Source: Falciphora oryzae
Taxonomy: Eukaryota > Ascomycota > Sordariomycetes > Magnaporthales > Magnaporthaceae
NCBI GenBank assembly: GCA_000733355.1
Contig: JNVV01000025.1
Coordinates: 192,087-256,086, forward strand
Reading direction: 5' to 3'
DNA length: 64,000 bases
The number at the start of each line of letters is the position of its first letter. The stretch's first letter is position 1. The position numbers and the translations under genes were made by a program. The notes beneath the pieces are model-generated. The model did no database searches and was not told the DNA's origin. It saw only the letters and a list, made by a program, of their open reading frames with translations. This document shows, piece by piece, positions 53,122 through 63,700 of this stretch.

Positions 53122-53700
53122 TGGACTATCAGCGCATTCCGGTTTCCACAATGCAGGAGTCTTGGGATTCTGCTCTTGGAATAATGTTCATCAATTTATA
53201 TAGCGACACGTGGTAATTATCGTCGCCTTAATCAATTCCCAAGTCATCCCTTTGGAAGCCTCTTTCCACTCTATCATGCCTTGTCGGGCACAAGCTTGTA
53301 CCTCCATTCCCTAATGTGCCTGCTTCGACAATCACCATAGCATCCTAGAGATATTGTCATCTAATTTTCCCTATTCTCCAATGTTGCTATCAAGGTGGCG
53401 TTCCTGATAAGTTGATCGGAGATAGCTTCAATGTCTTTGGTTGCTTAAACTCTAAGTTCGTGGCGGAAACGGAGATGCCATATTCTAAGCTGGGAACGCA
53501 CAGGAGATAGGGCCGACATTGGGAGACATGATGGGTGGGGTGGTTCTTCTCTCGATTCTTCCTCATTTATGGTTACTTCACCACCCTTCTCCATATACTC
53601 TTTTGCCATCCAACTAGCAGAAGCTGCTATCATCACAGTCCCTATCATATACTCGCTTTCCTCCAACCAGCAGGCAGTGTTATTCATTCCAGTCGGCACC
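53122..53700. other. Intergenic region
   Basis: 579 bp. The frame of the next gene is open upstream to 53569, but that part is Ile/Ser-rich, has no F-box features and is taken as leader. Nothing else recognised. Confidence 0.4.
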
Positions 53701-55197
53701 ATGGCTCTCTCGCTGCTCGACCTTCCCGTCACCATCATGGAGGACATAATCAAATACTTGTGTCCCCATTGCCAGCCCCTACCGAGAGAGCGCGACACCT
53801 TTGCCCCTCAATGCAGCATTCGTTGCTGGCGGTTGGATGACCCGACGACGGCGCTTTGGGAATTTGAAGGCCTTGTCAGCCTGTGCAGGGCCAACAAAGC
53901 CCTCAACGCCCTGACGACTCCCTACCTATACCATCAACCGCCTCCCGAGGTACTGATGGATGCGCGGGTGATGTCTTCTTTGCACGAGACTATAACCTCT
54001 AGGCGCCCTGACCTGGCCGGGTCCATCAAGTCCGTGCATCTGGCCGTCGATGTACCGCGTTGCTGGACATTCGGCATCAAGGGCGGTTTCGAATTCCGGT
54101 ACACCGACCTTCCGGCCTTTTTCGCTGGCCTGTGTCCCAACCTGGAGGAGCTCTGCGTCCGGCGCAGCACGAGCTTCAGCCTCAATGATAGGGCCCCGCC
54201 GCCGCTGCGGTTTCCTCCCGCCGGCTCGCTGCCGAGGCTCCGTTCTCTCGCCGTGCGTCCCCATAACGACGGCAGCTTCGGCATCACCCGCCTGGTGCCC
54301 CTCCTGACTATGGCGCCCAACCTGACCAGCCTCTCCCTTTCCCACTGGGGGGCCGAGGCCGCCGACGCCGGCTTCCCCATCCTGCCCAGCATGCGCGATC
54401 TCGCCCTCGAGTGCTGCGACTTGGCCATCCCGCTCCTCAGGTCCATCCTGCGCCGCTGCCCGGGGCTCGAGCGTCTGGCCCTGGACGGGACGCGCTGCAA
54501 CGGCAACCCCTACAACCACCAGACGGGCGAGGGCTGGTGGGCCACGCCGCAGATGCTGGCCGATACCATCGTCGAGACTGCCCCCGGCCTGCGGTTCCTG
54601 GAGCTGCGCGCGAGGGGGGACTCGTGGCCGCTCGACGGACATACGCCGCGCGAGGGGAGGTTCCGGTCGCTCAGGGGGCTCACGCGCCTCGAGGAGCTCA
54701 GGATCGAGTACGACTCGATGCTCGGAGCGCAGCAGCAGCCCGACTCCTGGGGCCCGTCCCTCGAGGGATCCGAGTACTCCTTCTACGACGAAAACGAAGA
54801 AGCCTTGGTCGTCCTACCTGAAGGCTGGGTCGACTGGGGTGGGGCAGTTGCGGATTTTATCGAGGAGAGCACCGACGATGAGGACAACGGCGACGACGAC
54901 GACGACGATGACGATGACTATGATAATGACGATGCAGACCCCTCGTGTCTGCTGACAGATCTCCTGTCCCCGTCTCTCCGCCTGCTCCACTGGGAGGGGA
55001 GCTTTCTGCCGCCGGTGGAGGCCTGGCAGGCGCTGGGTGCGGCGTGTTGCAGGGCAGAGTTCCCCGGTCTCAGGGTTGTGTCGCTGGACTACTATTCGGC
55101 ACAGCTGGGCGGGGAATACCTGGGCGATGTGAGAGAGGCCTTTGTTGGCACCGGGGTCGAGGTCCGCTGCAGGTACTGGGAAAAGGGCATGTTCTGA
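53701..55197 (+). CDS. F-box/LRR-like protein, 498 aa
   Basis: The frame is open from 53569, but the start at 53701 is preferred because it begins with the F-box itself (MALSLLDLPVTIMEDIIKYL, the L-P-x-x-I-x-x-x-I pattern). Repeated Leu-rich blocks follow (LFAGLCPNLEELCV-like FFAGLCPNLEELCV, LTMAPNLTSLSLSHWG, ILRRCPGLERLALDG, ETAPGLRFLELRA and LRGLTRLEELRIEY), consistent with leucine-rich repeats that present substrates to an SCF ubiquitin ligase. A run of about 20 Asp/Glu/Asn residues (about 54870-54950) forms an acidic insert before the last LRR-like block. No intron is seen. Substrate unknown. Confidence 0.78.
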   Translation: MALSLLDLPVTIMEDIIKYLCPHCQPLPRERDTFAPQCSIRCWRLDDPTTALWEFEGLVSLCRANKALNALTTPYLYHQPPPEVLMDARVMSSLHETITSRRPDLAGSIKSVHLAVDVPRCWTFGIKGGFEFRYTDLPAFFAGLCPNLEELCVRRSTSFSLNDRAPPPLRFPPAGSLPRLRSLAVRPHNDGSFGITRLVPLLTMAPNLTSLSLSHWGAEAADAGFPILPSMRDLALECCDLAIPLLRSILRRCPGLERLALDGTRCNGNPYNHQTGEGWWATPQMLADTIVETAPGLRFLELRARGDSWPLDGHTPREGRFRSLRGLTRLEELRIEYDSMLGAQQQPDSWGPSLEGSEYSFYDENEEALVVLPEGWVDWGGAVADFIEESTDDEDNGDDDDDDDDDYDNDDADPSCLLTDLLSPSLRLLHWEGSFLPPVEAWQALGAACCRAEFPGLRVVSLDYYSAQLGGEYLGDVREAFVGTGVEVRCRYWEKGMF

Positions 55198-55438
55198 GGA
55201 GGCTCACTCTTGAGGAGTCCTGGGCTTCTGCTTGAATCTTTGTCTACCACAGTTTTCCCAGTGCAGTTTCTGGTTCTTTCTGTATATATGTGCTCCTTCC
55301 CCCTTTTAGCGGTCTATTCCGTTCGTTTCAAAGCGGTATACTTTGTTCGGCTCCCAGCTGTATATTCCATTTATATCCCAGCGGTATAATCTTGAGATCA
55401 GTCCTTTTAGACATGCATCAAGTGACCAACCGCCACCT

Positions 55439-57183
55439 TCAAGACCTCCGCCGAATGACAACCCGCACATCTTCCACAGGCTTGTTCACCCCCGTCCCGG
55501 GGATCATGCCGGGCACCTTCCACCCCCCGCCCGCCGGCTCCATATCCCACAGGCTCAGAATCCCCGCCCCCAGCATGAGCAACTCCTTCTCGGCAAACGT
55601 CCTCCCTTTACACATGGCAGCCCCCGTGCCCCACGGCCTCAGCCTGCCGTAGCGCGCCGTGAGCTTGCCTGTGTCCGGGTCCTCCTCCAGGAACCGGTCG
55701 GGCACGAACCGTTTCGGGTCCGCAAAGACGGCCGGGTCGTGCTGGGCGATGGAGTGCGCGACGGTCAAGAAAGTCCCCGCCCGCAGCTCCTGCCTGCTGC
55801 CGCCGACGTCGTCAAACGCCATGGGTCGCTCGACGTGCCGGATTGACGCGGGCGTGTTGGCGAGCCGGTACGTCTCGAACAGGCAGGCCTTGAGGCGCGG
55901 GCAGGCGCGGACCAGGGCCGTGGCGTCCATGCTTGCAATCTCTAGCTGCTGCTGTTCCCCGGACGCCGATTTGCTGGTGGTGAGGACGACGTGCGGCGCC
56001 ATCTCGTCCCGCAGCACATCCGCCAGCCCGGGCGTCGAGTAGACGTACAGCAGGAACCAGAACAGCGTCGACTGCGTGTTTGCGTTCTGGCCCCACAGCA
56101 GCGAGAACTCGCTCGCCGCGCGCTGCCACAGGTCCCAGCCGTCACGCGTGTAGATCGCACTCCTTGCCAGCAAGCCCTCGGAAACGTCCGACACGTCCGC
56201 GCCGCCATCAACCGCCTCGCCCTTCTGGTGCTGCTCGAGGCGGCGCATGAGGTCCTCCATGCCCCGGATGACGCGGTCGCGCGCCGCGATGCCCTCGCGG
56301 TACGACGGGATGGGGAGCCATTTCGGGACGCCGACCATGCACAGCGGGAACGCGTCGCTGTCGAAGCGCCACAGGTCGTTGAGGACCGCCGGGTTGCGGT
56401 CCACAAAGTCCTGGCCCCAGAACAGCGGCACGGCTACGCAGCCGCCAAAGTCGCGCAGCAGCGCCTGCATGTCCGCCTCGACCGCCTCCCCCTTGCCCTC
56501 TCCAGCAACCAGGCGCACGTTGGCAAACATCTCCCACCGCTCCAGCCCCTCCTTGTCCGCCGCAAACGAGACCAGCCGGGCCGCCCGAGCAGGGATATCC
56601 GCATGCTTGAGGATGGCCGACGAGTTGGCCTCGTTGAGGAACAGCTTCTCGACAGGGGCTAGCAGCTCGCGCCACCCGGCGCCCAGCTTGTCGGCTAAGC
56701 CCGGCTCGTCGCGCGCGCCAAAGACGCGGATCACGACCGAGTACTGGAACGTCTGCGCGTTGAGCGTCGCGTGCGACTGCGCCATGACCCGGTCGACCGA
56801 CGGGTGGCCCATGAGCACCTGGTGCCCGTGGGTGAGGCCGAACAGGGAGCCGCTGTACCGGCTGAGGGCCGAGCTGTTGTTGTGTGTTGGTATTGACCAC
56901 TAGCCTGTAACCTTTTGTAAGAGAATAAAGGGGTCACTTACAATATGCGCTTGCCCACCCCGCCACGCCCGACAATGGCCATGGCGACGGCCATCTCGAT
57001 CGTCCTCCACCCGGGGAAGACCTTTGGCCTGTGCGGTCGAGACGCCGAGCGAAAGACCAGTATCGCGAGAATCGACAGCGCTAGGATCGTGGCATATTGG
57101 GCGGCATTGGTCCTGGGGTAGACGCCCGCCAGCTTGCGCTGCAGCAGGCCGCCGTGGCTAGGCGTGGAGTTTTGATACTCCAT
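55439..57183 (-). CDS. Cytochrome P450 of CYP7/CYP8-like type, two exons; PKS neighbour
   Basis: Exon 1 is complement(56942-57183) and exon 2 is complement(55439-56873), a 68-nt intron (gtaagt...aacaacag) in phase 2. The product has 558 residues. A membrane anchor near residues 28-46 (AQYATILALSILAILVF) is followed by catalytic landmarks. The I-helix reads LLWGQNANTQSTLFW (no classical A-G-x-x-T, as in CYP7/CYP8 and relatives). The K-helix is ETYR. The heme loop is RPWGTGAAMCKGR with the Cys ligand. Fungal P450s of this group are frequent tailoring enzymes, and this one lies 608 bp from the end of the reducing PKS on the same strand. Oxidation of the polyketide product is inferred. Start chosen at the first Met before the anchor. 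Confidence 0.87.
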
Positions 57184-57791
57184 AGTAGAGAATTCGAGGC
57201 TCTAGACAGTCTGAATAATTACTCTCTCTGTCATCCAAAAGATCGACACACGGCGCGCTGGTTTTAGGTGCGGCTCTCGCGAGTGTTTATGTATACAGAT
57301 AAGACGAGACGAAGGATCGCGGGCCAGTGCCCCTGACGCATCCGTCTCGCACTCTCGCGCTCTTGTACCTGCTGGACCCCCACCGCCAGGCTGACGCGTG
57401 GCCTGCCTTTAGGTTTGAGAGCGAAGACCCAGTCCTGTGAATGGTTGCATCGTTTACATGGACAGGGGTCATCAAAGCCCCATGCCCGAAGCTGACGGTG
57501 GAAATAAGGTAGATCATGCTGCCTAAACCCAAGACGGGCTGGATTGAGACTAAAGTGGAGAGAACGCCTATGAAAATGAGGAGAGAGACTAATTATGTAG
57601 AACCTGCACGCCTCGCTCTGTGGGTGGCTAGTGAGAAAAAGAAAGAAGAAAATGTGAAGAAAAAAAAAAAAAAGAGAAGGAAAGAACATAAGAGAAACAG
57701 CAACGCTCAAAGCCTCCCAATAAACAACCAAAGAAACCCCATGACAAGATCCCCAAAACGCCGTGACGCCGACAAAAGAAAAAACCCCCAA
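57184..57791. other. Intergenic region between PKS and P450
   Basis: 608 bp containing the 3' end of the PKS transcript and the promoter of the P450 gene. It has an A-rich run (about 57660-57675). No gene recognised. Confidence 0.4.
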
Positions 57792-60700
57792 TTACGCAAA
57801 CTTGGGCACAAGCTTGCTCCGCTCCGCAACCAGCACCGCCAGCGCGTCAATGCTCGGCCGGTCCGTCATCTCAAACACAGACAGCTCCGCGCCCAGCTCC
57901 TTGCCGAGCCACGTCCGCAGGCTGACCGAGATGAGCGAGTCGACCCCGTACGCGTGCAGCGGGCGCGCCCCGTCCAGGTTGGACAGCTCCACGCTCAGCA
58001 CGCGCGACAGCTTGAGCAGCAGCGTCTCGAGCACCACCGCCTCCGCCTCGGCCTGCGACGTCGTCGCCGCCAGGAGCGCCGCCGCCTCCTTGTCTTTCCT
58101 GCTGCTGTTGTTGCCCGACGACGACGAGGACGCCTTCTGGTCCTTCCGCTCGCGCAGGTGCGAGAACAGCGGGTCCCGCACCCACGACGGCGCCTCGAAG
58201 CCCTCGTCCATCGTGTCCGTGGCCAGCCACACGCGCGGCGCCACCTGCGCCCGCGCGACATCCACATCCACCACACCATCAGACTGCTGCTGCCGCAGCG
58301 GCTCCACCAGGCAGTAGAGCTCGAGCGTGGCCAGGAACTCGTCCTCGTCCATGTACGGCCAGCCCGCAGCCCGGAGCTGCTCCATGAGCTCGGGCTTCTC
58401 GGCCACGAACCCGACGTCCTGCAGCACCGGCAGGTCCAGCGAGACAAAGACGCCCTTCTTCGCATCCTTCTGCTGGTGCTGCGATGCCGTGAGGCTGCGC
58501 GCCAGGGCGTCCTGGAACGTGCCGCCGGCCGCGTAGTTGGCCTGCTCAGCGCCGCCGATGAGGCCGACGAAGGACGAGAGCATGACGAAGAAGTCTAGCT
58601 GCTGCCCGCCCAGGCCCTCGACCAGGTTCAGCGAGCCGTCGACCTTGGGGCGCACGGCGGCGTTCCACTCGGCGAACGACATGTCGGCGAACTTCTTGTC
58701 GTTGAGCACCATGGCGCCCTGGACGCAGCCGCGGATCGGCGGCATGGTCGGCCGGCACTCGTCCACGACGCGCCGCACCGCCGCCAGGTCCGTGATGTCG
58801 CACGCGAGCGCAACGGCCTGCTCGCACACGCCCTGCAGCTCCGCGACGAGCTCCCGCGCCTCGGCACTAGCGGAGCCGCTGCGCGACAGCAGGATTATGT
58901 GCTTGGCGCCCCGCGCCGCCATCCACCGCGCCACAGACCGGCCGGCACCACCTGCGCCGCCGGCAATGACGTAGGACGCGTCGGCATTGAACTTGAGGTC
59001 GGCGACGCTGTCGGTGTGGTGGCTCATCGTAGTAGTCGGGGTCGCCACCGTCATTGTCGCGTCTCGCAGCAGCCGTCCAAGCGCCTCCGAGACCCGGGCG
59101 GACGGCTTGGTCGTCGTGGTGGCTTCTCCCTCGGCTGGCGACATGGGTTGCTGCTGCGGCTGGCTCTCGAAGAAGGCAATGGCCCGCTCAAGCATGTAAC
59201 GCGCTCCCTCGAGGTCCGCCGAGACAAGACCCTCCACGTCGACGGTGTCGAGGCGAACGTTGCTCCGACCCACGACGGCGGTCTGCTGCTGGCTATTGCC
59301 GTCCTCGTTGCCCCTTGAGGGCAGGATGTCCACGAACCGCCCAAACGTCGCGACGCAGTCCAGGAGCACCTGCCTGGCCTCTTGGCCAGACGGAGACACC
59401 TCAACCACGACGTTGGCACCGCGGCCGCCAGTGCGGTCTTTGATGACGGAGCTGAGCGACTCGTCGCTGGACAGAACATGATCGGCAGCGAGCCCGTACG
59501 CCTCCGCCCCCTGGGCGCCCCAGGTGGCGGCGGCAGCCTCGACAGCCACAAAGACCTCGGCGCCGTGGTGGCGTGCGATCTGCACCGCGGCTTGAGTGGC
59601 TGAAGCCTCGCTCCTGGACGCGGACGCGGCATGGATGAGCACGACGTTGCCGTCTCGAACCGTATCCATCTCCCGCAGCGCGATCCAGGCGGCCAGGCGT
59701 CCAAGAGCCGTGGCCTCGATCTCGGTCAGCGACGACGAGTCCTCCTCGCCCAAAGTCGCCGCCGCCGGCGTCCTGGCGGCGTGCATGTGGCGCGCGAGGT
59801 GCGTCGCCTCGACCAGCCTAGGCACGTGCACGATACCGTCGGCGACCCTGAACTGGTTGTCAGGCTGGATGTCCGTGGTGGCCTTGTTCTGCTCCAGGAT
59901 CTGCAGGGTCTTCTCGACGATGGTGTCTTGGCTCTCGCTCTCGGCGAACGAGACGGTGACGAACTGGAGCGCTCCCCGGCCGCCGGGCCTGCCCTCGCCC
60001 CGCACGGTCCTGGCGAGACCAGTGATCAGCTCGTGGTGCGGGTCCGCCACGAGCCCGGCGCCGCCGCGGCCGAGCCAGATCAGCTCCTTGCAGCGGCTGG
60101 TCAGGTTCCTGAGCGCTGTGAAGACCGCCTCGCTCATGTCCCTGAGCGCTGGCGAATCCAGCTCCGTGAGGGCGATGCACGTGGCGCCCTCGACCTGGAG
60201 GCCCTTCGTACCCGTGATGGTAGTAGTCCTCACCACAGCGCCTTGGTTGGAAAGCGCGGTAGACAGGGTCTCGGCAACGTGGATCTGCAGAGCCGATGGC
60301 GCGACGTCGACCAGCATGAATACCGACTGCTGCTTCTGTGCCACGGCGGGCTCATCGGTAGCGCCCTCAGTCGTGTCAACAGGCGGCAGCGCGGTCGACA
60401 CCAGGGTGGAGCTGGTCGTGTACTCCGAGTTGGGGAAGTCGTTGAAGACGGCATCAAGGCCGCTGAACCCAACCCGCCCCAGGGTCGATCGCCAGCCGTC
60501 AACGGGCATCAGGGGCCCGCCCTTGCGGCCGTCCTCGGAGAGCCACCAGCCAGGGAGGACGCCGAAGCAGAAGGCGCCGAAAGAGACGTCCGGGTTAGTA
60601 AGCTCGAGCACGAGCAGCTTGCCGCCGGGCTTGAGCAGCCTGCGGACGTTGGTGAGCGTGCGCTCCATGTCCTTGGTGGCGTGCAGCACGTTGGCCGCGA

Positions 60701-63700
60701 GGACAAGGTCGTAGGACCCAGCCTCGAACCCTTGCCCTGCGGGGTCGTTGTCAATGTTGAGGATCCGGTAGCTCATGTTCTCCTCGTGATCCTTGAACGC
60801 CTCGCGCGCGTGCTCGAAGAAGCTGGGCGAGATGTCGGTAAAGTCGTAGTGCCCGAACCGTCTCGTGCCCTCGGCGACGTTGGCGAGCGTGTCCAGGACA
60901 GGGCCCGTCGTGCCGCCCGTGCCGCTGCCGACCTCGAGGATCTTCATCTTGGGGTTCCTGTGCGCCAGCGCGTCAAGGTAAGAGCACAGCTGCGCGGCGC
61001 AGCGGCGCGAGCCCTCCGAGTAGCGGTACACGTTCTCGGCGGCGCGGTCGCCGAACACGATGTCAAGGGGCTCGGTCACGCCCAGCAGCATGCCAGTCAG
61101 GTTGCGGCCGACCACCGTCACCAGCTTGCCCTCGGGCGTGCCCGCGACGCGAGCCTCCAGCTCGGGAATCTCGCTGATCGCGGCCTGCACCGGCGAGGTT
61201 GCGACGACGTCCCGCATCCACGAGACGTAGTGCTTATGGTGCCACTGCATCCCGTCGACCTCGCCCTCCTTGAGCGACTCGAGGAACTGGCGCATGTAGA
61301 GCACCGCGAGCGCCTCGCAGTCGGCCATGTTCTTGAGGGCAAGCGACACATCATTGTCCTTCTCGGATTCCGGGCAGCCGAACACGCGGGCGGCTTGGGC
61401 CGCGTTCAAAAGTGTAGGATCGGGCTTCCACTGCAGTGCCAGCGCTGGGCGGTGGACGCCCTCGAGCCGACCCTGACCGCCAGTGCCCGGCAGGGCCTTG
61501 AACACCAGCCCCTTGATCGTGACCACGGGGAGGTGAGTGTCCGCGTGCAGCGCAGTAATGGACGCCCGCGCATCCTTGTAGCCAGGGCTAGGCTTGGACC
61601 GCGCCGAAATCAGGTATGAAGAGTCGTGGAGGTTCGGGATACCGCCACTCTCCTCATCGGCAGCCGAGATCCAAAGTTCGCTGGCATGGATGGGGACGCA
61701 CGTCTCCTTGACACCGCGGCCCGAAGATGCAGCCCCAAGGTCGAGGAGGGGCACGAGGCCAGCCTGGATCACCGCGTCGAGCGTGGTGGGGTGGACCATG
61801 TGCGGCTGCAGATACTGGAGCGGCGCGGCCCTGCGGATCTTGGACACCAACGAGTCCGCCTGGGCGAGCACCCTGTTGCCGGAGAGCTTGAGATCCTTGA
61901 GGGTCTGGAAGGTAGGTCCGAAACCAAGGCCGATATCTCCGAATGCGCGGTAGAGCTTCGCGGCGTGCACCTTGGATGTGCAGTGCTGCTGCGCCTCTTC
62001 AAGGACAGCCTGGCCGTCAGTGGACGTGGGAGCGGTGGGCTCGCCGTCTTTGCTGTACTCGGTGCGCACGAAGCCGCGGCAGTGCTCCCTCCAGTCGTCT
62101 CCCTCGCAGGTCCACAGCTGGAACTCGCTCCAGCCCTTCTCGCGGCCAGCCTCGCGCGACGGCCGGAGGAAGAAGTGCGACTCGACGCCAAGCTCGGTGT
62201 CGGGAACCAGAAGGGCAGTGTGGAATGAAACCTGGCTAAACCTGAAGCCTGAGATGGCAGCCTGGGTCTTGTTTTCCGCGGCCTCCAGCGCAGCGATCTG
62301 GCGGCTTGCCTCGATCGCCATGACCAGCATTCCCGCGGCCGGGTACAGCACGTCAGCCCCGACGCGGTGGTCCTCAACCCAGGGGTTCTCCGACCGCCTA
62401 ATGTAGTTGCGCCAGACGGCGTTGCCGTGGCGGTTCCACCCCGGCACGGGCGCGCCCAGCAGCTCGTGGCGAGGGGCGTGCCTGAAGCGGTGGTTGCGAC
62501 TCAGCCTACTCTCGAGCCAGTACTCCTTGGCGTGGTTGAAAGGGTAGGCCGGCAGGTCCGTGAGCATGTTTACCGGGTCGCCCTCGGCGCCACTGGCAGG
62601 GAGGCGCCCCGCCGCCGCCGGCCGCTGCCTGTTCACGGCGGCGAGGTCGACAGGGAAGCCGCGGCAGAAGAGCGTGCCGGCCGCGCCAAGCGACGTGTCC
62701 ACGGCGGACTCGTTGCGCTTCAGTACCGTCTCGTAGCTGACCTTGGAGGCCGCTGCGCCGCGGGCCTGTTGGATGATGCTCCGGAGGGGGCCCCTGAGGG
62801 CGCTGTGGGGGCCAATCTCGAGAATGTCTGTGATCTGCTCCTTTCCGTAGTCTAGGCCGCTGCTGTTGAGGTCGCTCTGGAGCAGCTGGGTGACAGCCTC
62901 GTGGAACCTGACGGGTGAGACGAGATTATCGACCCAGTAGTCTGGGCTCTGTAGCCGCGACGTGGGGATGAGTCCGCCCTCGAGCGACGAGAAGTACACA
63001 GGTGTCTGCTGTTGTTGTGCAGGCAGATCGCTGGAGACGTCACCCATATACCTCCGGTAGTCGTCAACGATGGGCTTCATATGGCGCGAGTGGTACGCAA
63101 TCTCGACGTTGAGCCTCCTGGCAAAGACCTTCTCGTTCTTGAGCAGGTCCACCAGCGCGTCCAGCTTTCCAACATCACCGCTGACCGTGATGCTGTCTTG
63201 GCTGTTGAGGCACGCAATCTCCAGGGTTCCATGGTCCATCATGGCGTCGACACGCTTGATGGCCGCCATGGTCTTCTCCTTGTCAAGACCAACAGCCGCC
63301 ATGCCTGTCTTGGGCTTAGATTTTTGCCGCTCGTCTTGGCCGCCACCAGTCGACGCCAGCGTCTCGGCCCGGATCAGCCCCTTGGAGAGCTTGCCGCGGT
63401 AGTAGGCAATGCGCCAAGCCGACTCGCGGGACAGCTGCCCTGCCGCGTAGGCCGCAGCAATCTCGCCCGACGAGTGGCCGACAACAGCGTGCGGAAACAC
63501 TTTCCAGGTCCTCAGCAGGTCGACCAGAGCGACCTGCACCGCCGTGCAAATCGGCTGGCTAAACTCGGCATCGTCAATCCTAGAGCATTCCTTGTTCTTG
63601 CACAGCTCATAGGTCAGCGACCACGGGCACCCCAGGCTGTTGAGGTACTCGTCTGCCGCATACACGCTCTCCCGGAAGGCAGTGTAGGTCCAGATCAGCC

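Noticed and set aside
59631..61619. 662-residue plus-strand frame antisense to the PKS
   Set aside because: The opposite strand has conserved MT and ER/KR-type motifs. This frame has no domain and a composition typical of GC-rich shadows.
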